From: Calvatia gigantea
Lineage: Eukaryota > Basidiomycota > Agaricomycetes > Agaricales > Lycoperdaceae
DNA: 64,000 nt
Reading direction: 5' to 3'
Assembly (NCBI GenBank): GCA_025093985.1
Contig: JACAAK010000012.1
Coordinates: 1,116,001 to 1,180,000 of the forward strand
The position numbers and the translations under genes are program-made. This document shows positions 11,529 to 24,000 of this stretch, piece after piece. Each line of letters opens with the position of its first letter. Positions within the stretch are counted from its first letter, which is position 1. The notes beneath the pieces are model-generated. The model worked only from the letters and a program-made list of their open reading frames with translations, was not told the DNA's origin and searched no databases.

Positions 11529-13068
11529 ATGCCGCCAGCTCCCGTCAAAGATATCCTCCTGGTCGGGTTCGGCGCTGTCGGCGCGATATGTAAGTTACTT
11601 CGTTAATTAACTCGGTACCTGTTAATTTTTCTGGACTCAGATTCATACACTCTGAAGAAGGGTGGATTAGCACGCGTTACTGCTGTGGCTCGTAGTAACT
11701 ACGATGTTGTGAAGTGTACGTATAAAGACATCTCTCGGGTATTATACGGTATCGACCACAGGGGCGCCAAATTATAGCAGAAGGTGTGACTTTCCATAGC
11801 CAGAAATACGGCGAGATCACAGGCTTCAAACCAGATCGCCGTACGTATTTCAAGATTTTGAGTGAAGTAGAAATTAGGTGAATTAATCTCATACATTGAA
11901 CCACAGTTGTCAGATCCGTCGCAGATGCTGCGGACAAATCATATTCCTATGTATTTGTCACTACCAAAGCCGTTCCCGAGGTCACAAAGACGTCCGACAT
12001 ACTCAAACCACTGCTGTCGGCCCCTTATACGGATGTTCACTCCCAGCCGACCTATGTCGTGGTACAGAATGGATTGGGAGTAGAACAGGAACTATATGAC
12101 GCACTCGTGAAGATTGGCAAAGGACCCCCGAGTATCATCGGTACCGCGCTCTATATCGGAGCGAATCTGGTGGCACCAAACGTCGTGGGACACAACAACA
12201 TCGTGAGCTTGCCTCTGCTCGGCGCTTTAACAATTCTGCAATCTTTTATCATATTAGGATCGCCTTGTCATTGGTTCCTACCGGCACAAGGATTACAACA
12301 CAACGACGAACTCGTCAGAGGAAGCCAAACTACTTCAAGATATTGGTGACATTCTCAAGGCAGGTGGAACAACAGTTGGAATTGTCCCAGAAATACAGCG
12401 AGCCAAGTTCAAGAAGAATTTCTGGAACGTGGCCTTTTCGTCAGTATCCACCTTGACTGGGTGAGTAGTGTCATAGACAGGGTGTAGTGTCTTGTCCTTA
12501 AGAATTTTCTGGATAGGTACCGCCTCCCAGCACTCTGGCGGCCACCCCCGACCGATCCATCTGTTTCGTACGAGCCGTATGTTGTGCCAATGACCGCGGA
12601 CCTGATCGAAGAATATACATTACCCTCCATCAAGGCAACACTGGATGAACTCGTGGCAGTAGGCAAGTTAATTCATCGATACTTATATCGCTTTCTTAAA
12701 AGTATTCGTCGAAATAGGTCGGGCCATGGGTTTTCCTGATTCTGAGGATGGCCTGTCGTCATCCTATTCCGAAGAAATGATGAGCTTTACGAAGGCTATA
12801 CACGTGGACCCCTTGAATACTCATACACCCAGTATGTTGCTGGACGTCCAGAGGGGCCTGCCAATCGAAGTGGAGGTCATCTTCGGTGAGGTAGTAAGGT
12901 TAGCTGGGGAGTTCAACGTGGCTGTTCCGGTTAGTCAAAGTTTAACTTGCGCTGGCTCCGCGGTGAAGACTAATTCCATCCACTTAACAGCGTATTGAGA
13001 CTCTTTATGGCCAGCTTTTGGTGATTCAAAATCAGATTCTGGGAAAGATTCAGAGCCGTAGGAATTAG
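11529..13068 (+). CDS. Ketopantoate reductase family protein (ApbA/PanE)
   Basis: Eight exons: 11529-11589, 11641-11715, 11778-11840, 11907-12202, 12258-12460, 12517-12662, 12718-12929 and 12991-13068, giving 377 residues. The N-terminus has a Rossmann dinucleotide motif, LLVGFGAVGAIY. TTKAVPE and VVVQNGLGVE follow, and these are typical of NADPH-dependent 2-dehydropantoate 2-reductase. The C-terminal helical part carries KKNFWNVAFSSVSTLTG. The family makes pantoate for coenzyme A, but fungal genomes hold several paralogues of unknown substrate, so no symbol is given. The intron after 12662 starts with GC instead of GT, and the same GC donor is kept in the duplicate. This copy has an intact frame; the copy at 35-36.4 kb does not. 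Confidence 0.8.
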
Positions 13069-13147
13069 ATGCCAGCTGCAAATATGCGCCTGCCTACCTC
13101 GGAATTATTGGTGGTATATCTCGACTTGAGGTTATTATTGGAATCTA

Positions 13148-13358
13148 CAGTAAGGGACAAAACCCTTCCAATGATTTTGACTTTTTCATGAAATCTCAAA
13201 TAACTCAGCAACCACTAAGCCAATTCATTTCAAATTTTTAATGAAGGTAGCCATGCTTCTTATCTACAAATATGTTTAAGCATTTAATATTATACTTTGT
13301 TTCTATGGAGATATGAATTATTGAATATTATGAGTGCATTGGAAGGGTTTTGTCCCTC
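13148..13358 (+). repeat. Left terminal inverted repeat of the Tc1-like element
   Basis: The first 67 or so bases are an exact match to the reverse complement of the right end; the rest, to about 13358, is similar. The inner edge carries the tip motif again in reverse (CATTGGAAGGGTTTTGTCCC at 13338-13357), so each end is itself palindromic. Confidence 0.85.
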
Positions 13359-14116
13359 ATCTTCTCCAGGCACATAACTCTGTTTACTGCTCTCAAACAA
13401 ATTCAAATAAAATCATATGATGAGAGTAGATTGTGTATAAAGATGAAAGCTTACTTCTCCAGGCCAAAGTAACCCAATAACTTATCTTCTGTTGACATGA
13501 AACCTCTCTCTTCTTCTCAGATTGATCATATCCTCTTTCTCCTTGACAAAGGACATACTGCTACCCAAATTGCTTCCACTACTGGTTATTCCCTCAGTAC
13601 TATCTCTAGAGTTCACTCTAAACATAGGCCAACAATTTCCAAATCCACTGGTGGCCGTCCAAGCAAGCTTTCCCCCTCTGATACCAAATATGCCATTCAA
13701 CTTCTCACCTCTTGCAAGGCTGATAATGCCTCTCAGGTCACAAAGGCCCTCCAAAATGTTACCAACCAACCTGTTTCATCCAAAACAATTTGAAGGACAC
13801 TCAAAAGGGCAGGGATGAAGGCTGTAGTGAAGAGAAAACAGCCTTTACTCACTAGGGTTCACAAGCAGAAGAGGCTGGTGTTTGCAAAAACATATGCAAA
13901 CTGGACTGTGGAGGACTGGAAGCAGGTAGTTTAGACAGATGAGACTAAAATCAATCGGATGGGGTCAGATGGAAGGCATTGGGTGTAGAAAACAGCAGGA
14001 GAGGGGCTTAGTGACAGGCTGGTGAATGGAACTGTCAAGTTTAGAGGAGGTTCTTGCATGATATGGGGGTGCATGCTGTGGCAGGGGCCTGGCCATATAC
14101 ACCACATTGAAGGTAC

Positions 14117-14915
14117 TGAAGAGGGAGATTACGGCTAGGTGCACGAGCATGTCGGCGTCCGTCCGATGTTGTTCTTGACCAAAGGGATTGTGTTAGAAAG
14201 GGCAGGTAGGAGTGGAGATCACGAAAATGATGAGACAACAGAACGGAGGATAAATCTGTTCCGAAGGCTCGGAACGATAAGAGAAGGGTCCGGAAAGGTG
14301 TCGAGAGCGATTACTGAACGTTCGGAAGGCGGCGTTTACAATTGCGTGGCGATTCGGTATCGAGACGAGAGAGAGAAGAGAGAAAGAGAGATAGATTAGA
14401 GAAATAGGCTAGAGACAGAGACTTCGAGTCGAAACTTGGCTAATTCGTAGCTACCTGACTACAACAAAGTATACAGGTTTTTATAGAGGAGAATGGTGGG
14501 CTGTGTGCCCGAATTACAAAGAGTAGAATGTAAATTTTAGAGAGAGAACAAAGAAAAACATACTAGCGGGGATGAAGACGGGCCGGAAGCTCATTCTATG
14601 AGGTTCTAAATTATGAGGAATGTAGAAAAAGTATAATAAGTGAATAGAAAAGCGGTCCATAAGTTTTTTAGAGTCGGAAATGAGAAGTACAGGCGGGCGA
14701 GGTGGAGTTCGGAGGTTGGAGCTTCTGTGGTCGGGACTTCCGAATTAGGAAATCGTGTATGATCCGGACTTCTGGATGGCTCAGAAATGGGATTTTCGGG
14801 GTCGGTGTCTTGGTCATCGTTCTCGGAAGTGAAAGGCGTCATCGGTGAAGTGGAGTAGTGGGAGGAGTACGCGTACATGACACTTTTCAGTGTCAGGTGC
14901 CGTCCGATCTCCACA
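14117..14915 (-). repeat. Gypsy LTR (3' LTR in element orientation)
   Basis: 799 bp, ending CCGATCTCCACA at 14915 on the plus strand. It differs from the other LTR by about ten transitions and no indel; nearly all are CG/TG or CG/CA differences. Confidence 0.9.
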
Positions 14916-15364
14916 TGTACGGGGGACTTTTCGTACTGACTTCCCAGTCAGTCCGAAATGTGACTCCTGATGGATTTTTCGAGAGCGCTGGCATCGTCGT
15001 AGATTGCGGGCGTCGTTCCGGGATCGTGGGTGATGTCTTCGAGGTCGGTAGGTGATAAATCTGTAATCTTCGTCACGGGAACTGATCGCAAGTCACGAGG
15101 GTGATAGAGCACGAGGCGGAATGCTGCAAATCGGAGTTTGGATACTGACCCATCGAGTTCTGCCAACACATAGGATCCTCCCTTCATTCATCGCAGAACA
15201 ACCATGGGGCCAAAGTAGCGAGGTTTGGCCTTTCCTCCTACATCTCCATCAACGCGGGAATTTCGTACCAAAACGAGTGCTCCGGGATCAAAATTGTAGT
15301 CGCGTATAAGGTTCTTGTTTGCCTCTTCAAAATGCCAAACTGACTCCCATCGTGCTTTCAGTAG

Positions 15365-18175
15365 TCATCGTTTGGCTTCAGCAAGGTCTTGTGGGCGTTT
15401 CTGTAGTTGGATGGCACGGTATGCCATGAGTTCGAGGGTAGGAATGGGTTTAGAGAGTGGAGGTGCCAGATATGTGGCCTCTGTGAGATTGAAGGGGAAT
15501 AATGGCTCGACGCCATGGGCTAGGTAGTACGGTGAATATCCAGTCGACTTCTGGATTGAAACACGCTCTGCCCAGAATACTGAGGGGGCTACTGTCGTCC
15601 ATTTCGACTCCTCGCCTTCCGCTGCCTTAACTAGTGCCTCTCGAACATCGAAATGGCGTCGTTCGACTATCCCATTTGCGCGTGAGTTGTACGGCGAAAT
15701 TTTAATGTGATTGATCCGATATTTCTGTGATAGGTATTCGGCTGCTTGTACGAATGCAGGTCCGTTGTCGGTGACGATTTCCTCGATTGCTCCCCATCGG
15801 CACAAGATCTCTTCGAAGATGAATGCTCCAAGGGACCGGCCGTTCTCGTTTCTCAACATCCACCACTCTGGGTATGATGATAGTGAGCACCGCGCGTGCA
15901 CAATATATCGGAATCCATTGGACTTCGGCATGAACATTGTGTCGATATGGACTTTTCGGAACAGGGAAAGTGGAATTGGAACTGTCGGAGGTATGTATAT
16001 GTGTTTCGTAGATCGCATTTGACATTCATGACAGGTTTTGATAAACCAGCGCACATCGTCATCGAGCCAAGGCCACCAGAACCGCTCGAGCAGCCGGTTT
16101 CATGTTGTGAAGATCCTCTTGTGTCTGAGCTCGTCGTGAGCTTGTTTCAGTAAGTCCAATCGTTTATCTTCATCAACTACTAACTTATGCTTCATTGTAG
16201 GATCTTTTCGCCATAACCGATCATCCTTCAAGAAAAACTTCGTAGCCTTTCTAACCAGGTTCTGGAACTCATCTTCACTCATCCCTTCCTTCCTTCGAGG
16301 GTCCTTCAAGAAGTTCTTGATTTTCAGTAGGTCCGTATCTTGTTTGTGCGCCTTATCTGATTGCGGTATTAGTGATGGTTGAGTCTGGTCTTGTCCGGGG
16401 CTTGAGTTTGTTAACGCGGCTACAGTCGCACTGGATGATGAAGATTGTGCAAGATGTGGGAGGGTTTTCGGGGTAGATAGGATACTTAACAGCTGCAACG
16501 GCGCGTTGAGAATTTCAGTTCCAAAGGCGTTCGTTCGTTCTATCCATCGAGGCAGACTTGGGTCGCCCTGGTGTTCCTGTGGTGCAGACTGATAGTCGCA
16601 CTCGTGGAGGAGGGCCGCCGCTTGGTCGATCCATTCTTCATAGTCATCGTTGTCATCAACTGGGTCTTCTGGTGCTTGGGGTCATTGTGATAGACCATCT
16701 GGGCCATGTAAATGTCCTGGAACATGACGCAGGTGAAAATTGAAGAGGAGGATTGCTGCAATCCATCAGTTGATCGTGGCATTGGGTTGGATATCTGGGT
16801 TATTAATCATTCCTTTAATGTACTTCACATCAACCTCAACAACAAGATTCTTCACTCCAATTATCCAGATTCTGCAATCCTTCAACACACGAAATAGGCC
16901 GAAGAGTTCGAGTTTCGCTTGTGAATACTTGGACTCCCTTTCTGATAATACAAGGGACCCGAATCGAGAGGGATAGCGACGATTATTGGTGCCGAGCTGG
17001 GATATAATGTACCCGACCGCAATTATTGAGGTGTCGACTGCTAGAATAACTTCTCGGCCACTTGTATAGTCGATTGCGCGTATAGCTGGTGAGTTCTTTG
17101 CCATCTCCTTTAACTTTTCCATTGCTATTTGCTGATCCTCTCCAAATTCAAATTCAACAGCTTTTTGGGTGAGGTTTACGAGTGGTCGGGCTATCTTTGC
17201 ATAGTCCTTGATGAATATTCGGATTGTTCCTACTGTTCCCAGGAATCCCCGGACTTCGCTGAGTGTTTTGCAGGGCGGCCAGTCCACTACTTTCTGTACT
17301 TGCATAGTATCAGGTAGACGGCCTTCGTACGTGCATAGATGACCAACAACAAGAGCGGAGGGGACACATATATGTGACTTGATCCCCGAGAAGGTACCTC
17401 CAGCGTGCTTTATGCGTTGTATAACTCGATTGACATTTTGTAGGTGTTCCCATACGAAGCGGCGGATTTTTGGGTTTTCGGGAATAGTCTCAAAGCCTCC
17501 ATTGTTGGTTTCATAGCGTGTAAGGGGTCCTTTGACTGGGACATCATCAACGAAAGGAACTGTGATATGGGGAATTTCATCTTGAAGTAGGAATGTGAGA
17601 TCTCCGTGCTGGACTTGCATGGAATTGGTGTACCCCATAGGGATAGATGTGAGGCGAAGCGTTCCAAGGGGTGTCTGAAAGGTGGTAAGGTCCTGAGACT
17701 GCACTGCGAGCTCACGTTGGTCGAATCCGACGAAAAGATTGAAGATTCCATAACATCCTCGACCTCCAAATGACTCTGCATACTGTTCGACGATGGGTGG
17801 GACACCGCTGTCCTTGACTACGACTGTGTTAAGTGGTTGGAGATCATGCACTAGTCGTAATGATTTTCCATCTTTCTTCAACACACAAAACCATTGCGAT
17901 CGATAAGAAGAACTTGATGGTTCATAAACTCCTGCCGCGATCTTGGCCTTTATGATTTCGACAACGCGATCAAAGATTCCTGGTGGTATGGGGATGTTTT
18001 TGAGACTCCAAGGTACATGTTCGATTGTTGGGATGACTATAGGGTCGAAATAATCTGACGAAAACTTTCCTTTCTCTTCTTCACACCAGGCAAATCCTTC
18101 CTCCTGTGCTCTGATAAGGTAATGCACTAGCTTTTCCTCCTCCGGCCAGAGAAATCCACTCTTATTGATATTCAT
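15365..18175 (-). pseudogene. Gypsy reverse transcriptase, RNase H and integrase, frameshifted
   Basis: The reverse transcriptase segment, 16766-18175, shows LRLVHDLQPLN, the family signature LFVGFDQRELA, IPMGYTNS and the active site FVDDV, followed by RNase H-like sequence with SERESKYSQAKLELFG. It then stops. The integrase follows in other frames at 15365-16498: a Cys/His-type zinc segment near TCHECQ, then Asp in IDTMFMP, Asp in VTDNGPAF and Glu in NGIVERRHFD. At least two frame breaks separate the parts, so no working polyprotein is encoded. Confidence 0.85.
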
Positions 18176-18570
18176 AGCCTCTTTTCGCTCCTCGGTGTAG
18201 CGATTTCCTGGGGAGAAGTCAGGTGGATGTGTAGGGAGTATAGGGAGTGTCTCGAGGGGATTAGATGGGATGCGACGGACTATTCGGAAGTCCTCTGGTA
18301 GTGTGGTTGCGACGGGCTTGACTCAGTTGGCGACTTTCTTGTATGCGAGTGAGGATACTGGGTTCGAGATTTCTTGTAATGTGCTGATTGATATTTCATA
18401 GATTTCCTTGGGTTTCTGGAGTGTTTCGAAGGGAGTAGTAATAAACGCGAGCGGGGCGATCATAGAGCAGGATAGTGGTGAAACTGATAAGGTGAGCTGA
18501 TTAACTTGACTTGTCTTCTTCGACTGATATATTTGTTCGTCTCCTCGACTATTGGCCGAATCATTGACCT

Positions 18571-20823
18571 TTAAAAACCCGAATTCCTAGGTTGGGTGGA
18601 ACGAATATGAGGCTTGGTGGGAATGGTGATAACGGAGTGGGTATTGGGATCAACGAGGGTGATATGAGAGTCCCCATTGGTGAAGTGTCGAGTACTTGCC
18701 TGTGTGAGGGTGAGGAATGGTCGTCCAAGTAACATTTCGTACGAAGCATGTTCGATGACTTGAACCTGAAGGTAGAAGTCACAATCGCCTATAGATACCT
18801 TGAGATTTGGTAAGAGTCCAATTGTTGAGTCTCGCGATGCATTTGCTGATTCCATAACCATAACTTGGTCAGGTCGCATAGCTAGTCCTAATCGTTCCCA
18901 TATGTCGCGTCGAATCCCAATTATCTGGGACCCTTCATCCAAGATCGCATCAACATCAACTTTTCCCTCAATATTAAGTTGGATAGTTCGTAGGTCCTCG
19001 ACTGTGTTCGCGACGATAAGGCCAGCGGGTTGGGAGGTGTGATTAGTAAATGATTCAAGTGGTTCACTTGCCGTGGCATCTTCAAGTGTTGATACTGAGC
19101 TGGTGCTGGGTACTCGTTTTGTGGTGACTTGTTCCTTGATGAAGCAACGAACATCAGGTGCGACTGCAAGGAGTTCTCGCTGGGTAAGTGTGATAGTGCT
19201 TTCGAGTCCTTTCTGGATTACTTCTTGGACAATGTTCGGGTCTTCGATTGGCGTTGTGTAGCGGAATTGTGGAGTATGGGTATTCGGAGCACTATTCTTG
19301 TTGTCGGCTGCACCTTGGGTTGCTGGGGAATTCTGTGGAGGGTTCTTCGAGGCTGGGCCATCATTTTTGCCCTTAGATGATCCTCGAGTGTTCATGGCTG
19401 AGCTGGACTTAGCCTTGGTTGCATTTTCAACATGTTTTCGGAGTTCTTCAGCCCATTTGAGTGAGGTTACAGCCACATTATCGAGAAGGCGAAGTTCTTC
19501 AAGATCATGAGAGGTGATTTCATTGAGAGCTGTCTCGACTGGTTCTTTGACTTCGGAAGGGGTAAGGTACTGATATTGAGATGTTGGGGGAGTGGGAACA
19601 GCTTCGAACATATTGGTTGAGACAGCGGATGCTCCCTTGGTCTTGTAATGGTTATCAATTCGCTCCTTGATACATCTTCCAGGTGCGAAGCGATTGGTGA
19701 CAAGAGTCCCATCAGGTAATATAATTCGGTTAGTGGCGTCGCGTTTGCAGAGTCCTCGTGATATGTAGTCAGAGATAGCTGGACATGCAGAGAGATAGTG
19801 GGATGGGTCGAGACATCCTATACATCCCTCAATGCGTGGTCGTCGGCTCGAAGATTCAGATATAGGTGGTCGGCTAGATATTGAAGGAGTGGACTGAGAG
19901 CTTCCTTGGTGCCCAATTCCCAACTTTCCTGCGAGCTTGGAGACAAAGGCATCGGAGACAATAAGTTGTTCAAGCGATGTGAGATCGTAGGTCTCTCGTG
20001 GTGGTTCTATGGCTGCTGGGACTGTATAGTGAGGTTGGGGAATTGTTGGTGAAATGAGGTGAGGTCCTGGCTCGCTCGAAGCTGAGTTCGTGGATAGGAA
20101 AAATTTCGCAGCTTCGTGAACGTCTTCCATATGCCATGGTTTGTACAGGGGGTGATCAGGATACTTGATTTGTAGCCGTGAAAGCACCTTTTGCTTGAAT
20201 GCCGGGTCGAAACCATTGAGGAATAAGGTGTCACGTTCTCGTCGAGAGATTTCGCCACTCATCCAGAGCCATTCTGTGATGGTGACAAAGTTTCGGTAGT
20301 ACTCCCCATACTGGTATCGTGATCGCATGGGCTCCCGGGATTGCCTGTCAGCGAGAATTTCGAGGTCAACGATAGTATATTTGCGATCTTCATCGGCTCC
20401 AGGGTAAAGTGCCATAATTTTCTTTTTAAAAGTGTCCCAGTCATTTCCCTGGGCTGCGCGTTGGCTTCGCCAGATTTCATACTCTTTCCAGTCGAGGTAC
20501 CGAAGTGAGTGCTGAATCTTTTCTCGACCAGTAAGCTGACTGTTTTGTCCAAGAATATCAATTTCATCAAAGAAGCGCTTCAACGAGAGGGGATGTCCAT
20601 CAAATCTCGGAGCACTCCTGTCATGCGGCGCAGGCATAGCATGTCTCAGAGTTGGAAAGGGAACTGATTGATGAGGTGCTGGAATGCCTGGAGTCCAGTG
20701 GGCAGGAATAAATGATGGTCGCGATGGTGTTTGGAATGGGTTGTTGGCATCATCAGCCGCAAATCGGGGTCGGAATGGTAATGGCTGTGGTTCGGGTGAT
20801 TCTGGTCGCAATGGCATAGGCAT
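18571..20823 (-). CDS. Gypsy Gag-protease frame
   Basis: A 750-residue open frame with no stop. A Pro-rich N-terminus is followed by a capsid-like helical region (APRFDGHPLSLKRFFDEI ... YQYGEYYRNF), a zinc knuckle C-x2-C-x4-H-x4-C (CIGCLDPSHYLSAC), and near the C-terminus a retroviral-type aspartic protease whose active site reads LDEGSQI. The frame ends before the reverse transcriptase, and the join at 18176-18570 holds a break. It is part of the degraded Gypsy element, so it is probably not productive. Confidence 0.85.
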   Translation of the reverse strand: MPMPLRPESPEPQPLPFRPRFAADDANNPFQTPSRPSFIPAHWTPGIPAPHQSVPFPTLRHAMPAPHDRSAPRFDGHPLSLKRFFDEIDILGQNSQLTGREKIQHSLRYLDWKEYEIWRSQRAAQGNDWDTFKKKIMALYPGADEDRKYTIVDLEILADRQSREPMRSRYQYGEYYRNFVTITEWLWMSGEISRRERDTLFLNGFDPAFKQKVLSRLQIKYPDHPLYKPWHMEDVHEAAKFFLSTNSASSEPGPHLISPTIPQPHYTVPAAIEPPRETYDLTSLEQLIVSDAFVSKLAGKLGIGHQGSSQSTPSISSRPPISESSSRRPRIEGCIGCLDPSHYLSACPAISDYISRGLCKRDATNRIILPDGTLVTNRFAPGRCIKERIDNHYKTKGASAVSTNMFEAVPTPPTSQYQYLTPSEVKEPVETALNEITSHDLEELRLLDNVAVTSLKWAEELRKHVENATKAKSSSAMNTRGSSKGKNDGPASKNPPQNSPATQGAADNKNSAPNTHTPQFRYTTPIEDPNIVQEVIQKGLESTITLTQRELLAVAPDVRCFIKEQVTTKRVPSTSSVSTLEDATASEPLESFTNHTSQPAGLIVANTVEDLRTIQLNIEGKVDVDAILDEGSQIIGIRRDIWERLGLAMRPDQVMVMESANASRDSTIGLLPNLKVSIGDCDFYLQVQVIEHASYEMLLGRPFLTLTQASTRHFTNGDSHITLVDPNTHSVITIPTKPHIRSTQPRNSGF

Positions 20824-21093
20824 AGATGACTGGCGAGATAAGGATAGGGGCTTGTGTGATTAGGATAGGTGATTAGATTGGTCAAGAAGCCTCCCTCGCG
20901 GTGGGCTCCAAATGAAGAGGGAGATTACGGCTAGGTGCACGAGCACGTCGGCGTCCGTCCGACATTGTTCTTGACCAAAGGGATTGTGTTAGAAAGGGCA
21001 GGTAGGAGTGGAGATCACGAAAATGATGAGACAACGGAACGGAGGATAAATCTGTTCCGAAGGCTCGGAACGATAAGAGAAGGGTCCGGAAAG

Positions 21094-24000
21094 TAAAGGA
21101 AAGATATGACGCGCAGGGCTAGGATAGACCTCAGTCGACGTGGAACGAGACTAGATTAGATTGTGTAATTACCTAGGATAGACTACGGAATGAGTTAGCT
21201 AGTGTGTACAATGGAGAACGATGGTTTGCTTACCCTCAGTCGACGTGGAATGAGACTGAGGGTGTGCAAGGTATGAGGCCAGCGAATGAGTGTGATGTCA
21301 CGTGATAGCGAAGTGATTATCTACTGTAAGAAAAAGATAACGGAAGTCTACCTATATTCCAACACACCCCCTTAGACTGAAGGTATGTGGAGACCTAGTT
21401 TAGAACGTAAATGAATGAAGTCTGGCTCCTTAAGAGCCTTAGTGAGAATATCGGCAGTCATTTCCTTGGTAGATAAATAACAGATAGTAAAGGTCCCATC
21501 AGAAACACGTTCACGAATAAAATGATGTTTGATGTCTATGTGCTTGGTCCTTCCATGAAAACGAGAGTCCTTGGTGAGATCGATACTGCTGGTGCAATCC
21601 ATATAGACAGTGATGGGAAGTGAAACGGGCATCTCCAGTTCAGCTAGAAGTTGAACCAACCATAATCCATACTTGACAGTGTAAGCTCCAGCCATGTATT
21701 CCCTCTCAGTTGATGAGTCCCCAACTGTAGGCTGTTTCTTACTGACAGTGATAATAGATTTATCACCCATCTGAAAGACACAACCAGTGACAGCTCGACG
21801 ATCGTCAGGGTCCTCAGCTCCAGATGCATCAGAATAGCCAGTAAGGGTCAGGTGACGATTATCCTTGGATTTTCCTCCCAAGACTTGGACAATATCACGA
21901 GTACCAGCGAGGTATTGGAGTACATGCTGGGCAGCCTTCCAGTGCTTTGGTCCAGGGTTGGAGTTGAATTGAGCAAGGAAGCGAGCAGCAAATCCGATGT
22001 CTGGGCGAGAGATGAGCGATATCCAGGTGAGAGCTCCTACAAGTTCACGATAGGGAGTCTTGGCCATTTGCTGTTTCTCTTCCTTGGTCTGAGGTCCATC
22101 AGCCTTAGAGAGTTTACAGCCAGGATCGAGTGGGAGCGATGTAGGATGGCAGTTCTGCATATGAAATCGCTTGAGAGTGGTATCGATGTACTGGCGATGA
22201 GAGATGGAAATGGTTCGAGCTAGATGGTCCTCAATGAGAAGAAATCCCATGAGCCAATTCGGATCCTCCTCCTTCATGTCGAAGAGCTTGTGAAGTTGGG
22301 AGCGAACATGCTTGAGTTCATCCTGTGAGCATGAAGTACTGAACATGTTGTCGACATGGATGGCAATGATGGTAGTACCAGACTCCAGCTTGCGATAGAA
22401 TACCGCATTATCAGTGTGGAGCTGTTTGAAGTGGATAGATGTAAGACGCTCAACCATGTACTTGTACCAGAGACGGGCAGCTTGTTTGAGTCCATACAGA
22501 CTTCGGATGAGTAGTAGCGCCCTGTTGGTACCATCTTCAAAGCCAGGTGGTTGCTTCATGTAGATGATACAGTCGAGGTTGCTGTGTAAGAAAGCACCAG
22601 TGACATCATCTTGAGCACGTTCCCAACCAAGGGTAGCGGATAGGTGAAGGATGAGCTTGATTGACTCCAGACAAGTGGTAGGAGAGAAGGTATCATCATA
22701 TTCGAGACCAGGGATCTGATTGAAACCTTGGGCGACGAGACGAGCCTTATATCGGAGTACTTCTCCTTCAGGTCCGAACTTGATCGCGTAGGTCCATCGA
22801 CAACCAACAGCAGTCCTCTCCTTCGGCATCTTCTCAGCTCTCCAGGTTCCTCGAGTAGAGTGAAGAGATATCTCTTCCCTCATAGCTTTCCACCAGTTGT
22901 CAGCATCAGGTCCAGTGATAGCCTCCTCGAAGCTCTGAGGGATGACTGGGCCATAGGCAGCTAGGTAGGCAATGTGAGCGAGGTCGTCTTCAGGAGTGTG
23001 CTCGACAGCTTCATGCTCAGGAATTGTAGGAGGTAGTTGGTATTTGGAGGTTGGATTGTTGAGATGATTAGCTCGAGCTTCACGTATTTTCTGACGCTGT
23101 TTCTTGGCTTCGAATTCCTTAACTGCTTGTTCCTCGTTGGCTTGTTTGATCCATGATGGTCGAGAGATTCGGGTAGTTCGTCGAGGCTCAGATGGATTAG
23201 GAATGGAGGAAGGAATAGGATTGGGATTAGCAGTCGAAGGAGCTGGGTGAGGATCAGGAATGGATGGAGGAGTGGTGAATGGAGGATCGGAAGGTATAGG
23301 AGATGAACGAGGGAGAGGCGAACCAGTCTCCTCAGGTATAGGGATGGAGTTAGGATGACTCCGAGAATGAGTGGGATCGTCGATGTTCACCCCCTCACTT
23401 GTGACAGGAGGCATAGATGTATCAATACCTGGATGGTTCACTGTCTCATAGACGATGACGTCCCGAGATACCTGAAATGACCTCTTCGAAGGGATCCATA
23501 TCTTCCACGAAGTGGAGGCAGGATCGAAGCCACAGAATACCCCTTCAATAGAGTGGGCATCAAGCTTTCCTCGTCGAAGTTCATGTGGTGTGCGAACATG
23601 GCAGCGTGATCCGAAAATTCGGAAGGCGGAGACACTGGGCTTCTCGTTGAAGAATGCCTGGTAAGGAGTGATGTGGTTGAGTGTCTTGGTTGGACTGCGA
23701 TTACGAGCGTCGCTAGCATACTGGTGAGCTTCAGGCCAAAAGCCATCAGCCATACCAGCCTCCTTCAACATGGCGAGGGCATGCTCATGAGTAGTACGAT
23801 TGAATCGTTCGGCTACACCGTTTTGTTGAGGAGTGTGTGGAGCTGACATCTCGTGGGTGATACCCTTGTCCTTGAAGTATGACTTGAGTGCATGTCCTGT
23901 AAATTCGCCACCGCGGTCTGATCGAAAATAGACCACTTTGTTGCCAATTTGGTTCTCGAGAGAGGTGATGAGGTCTCGGAGGTGTTGTCGAGCATCGCTC

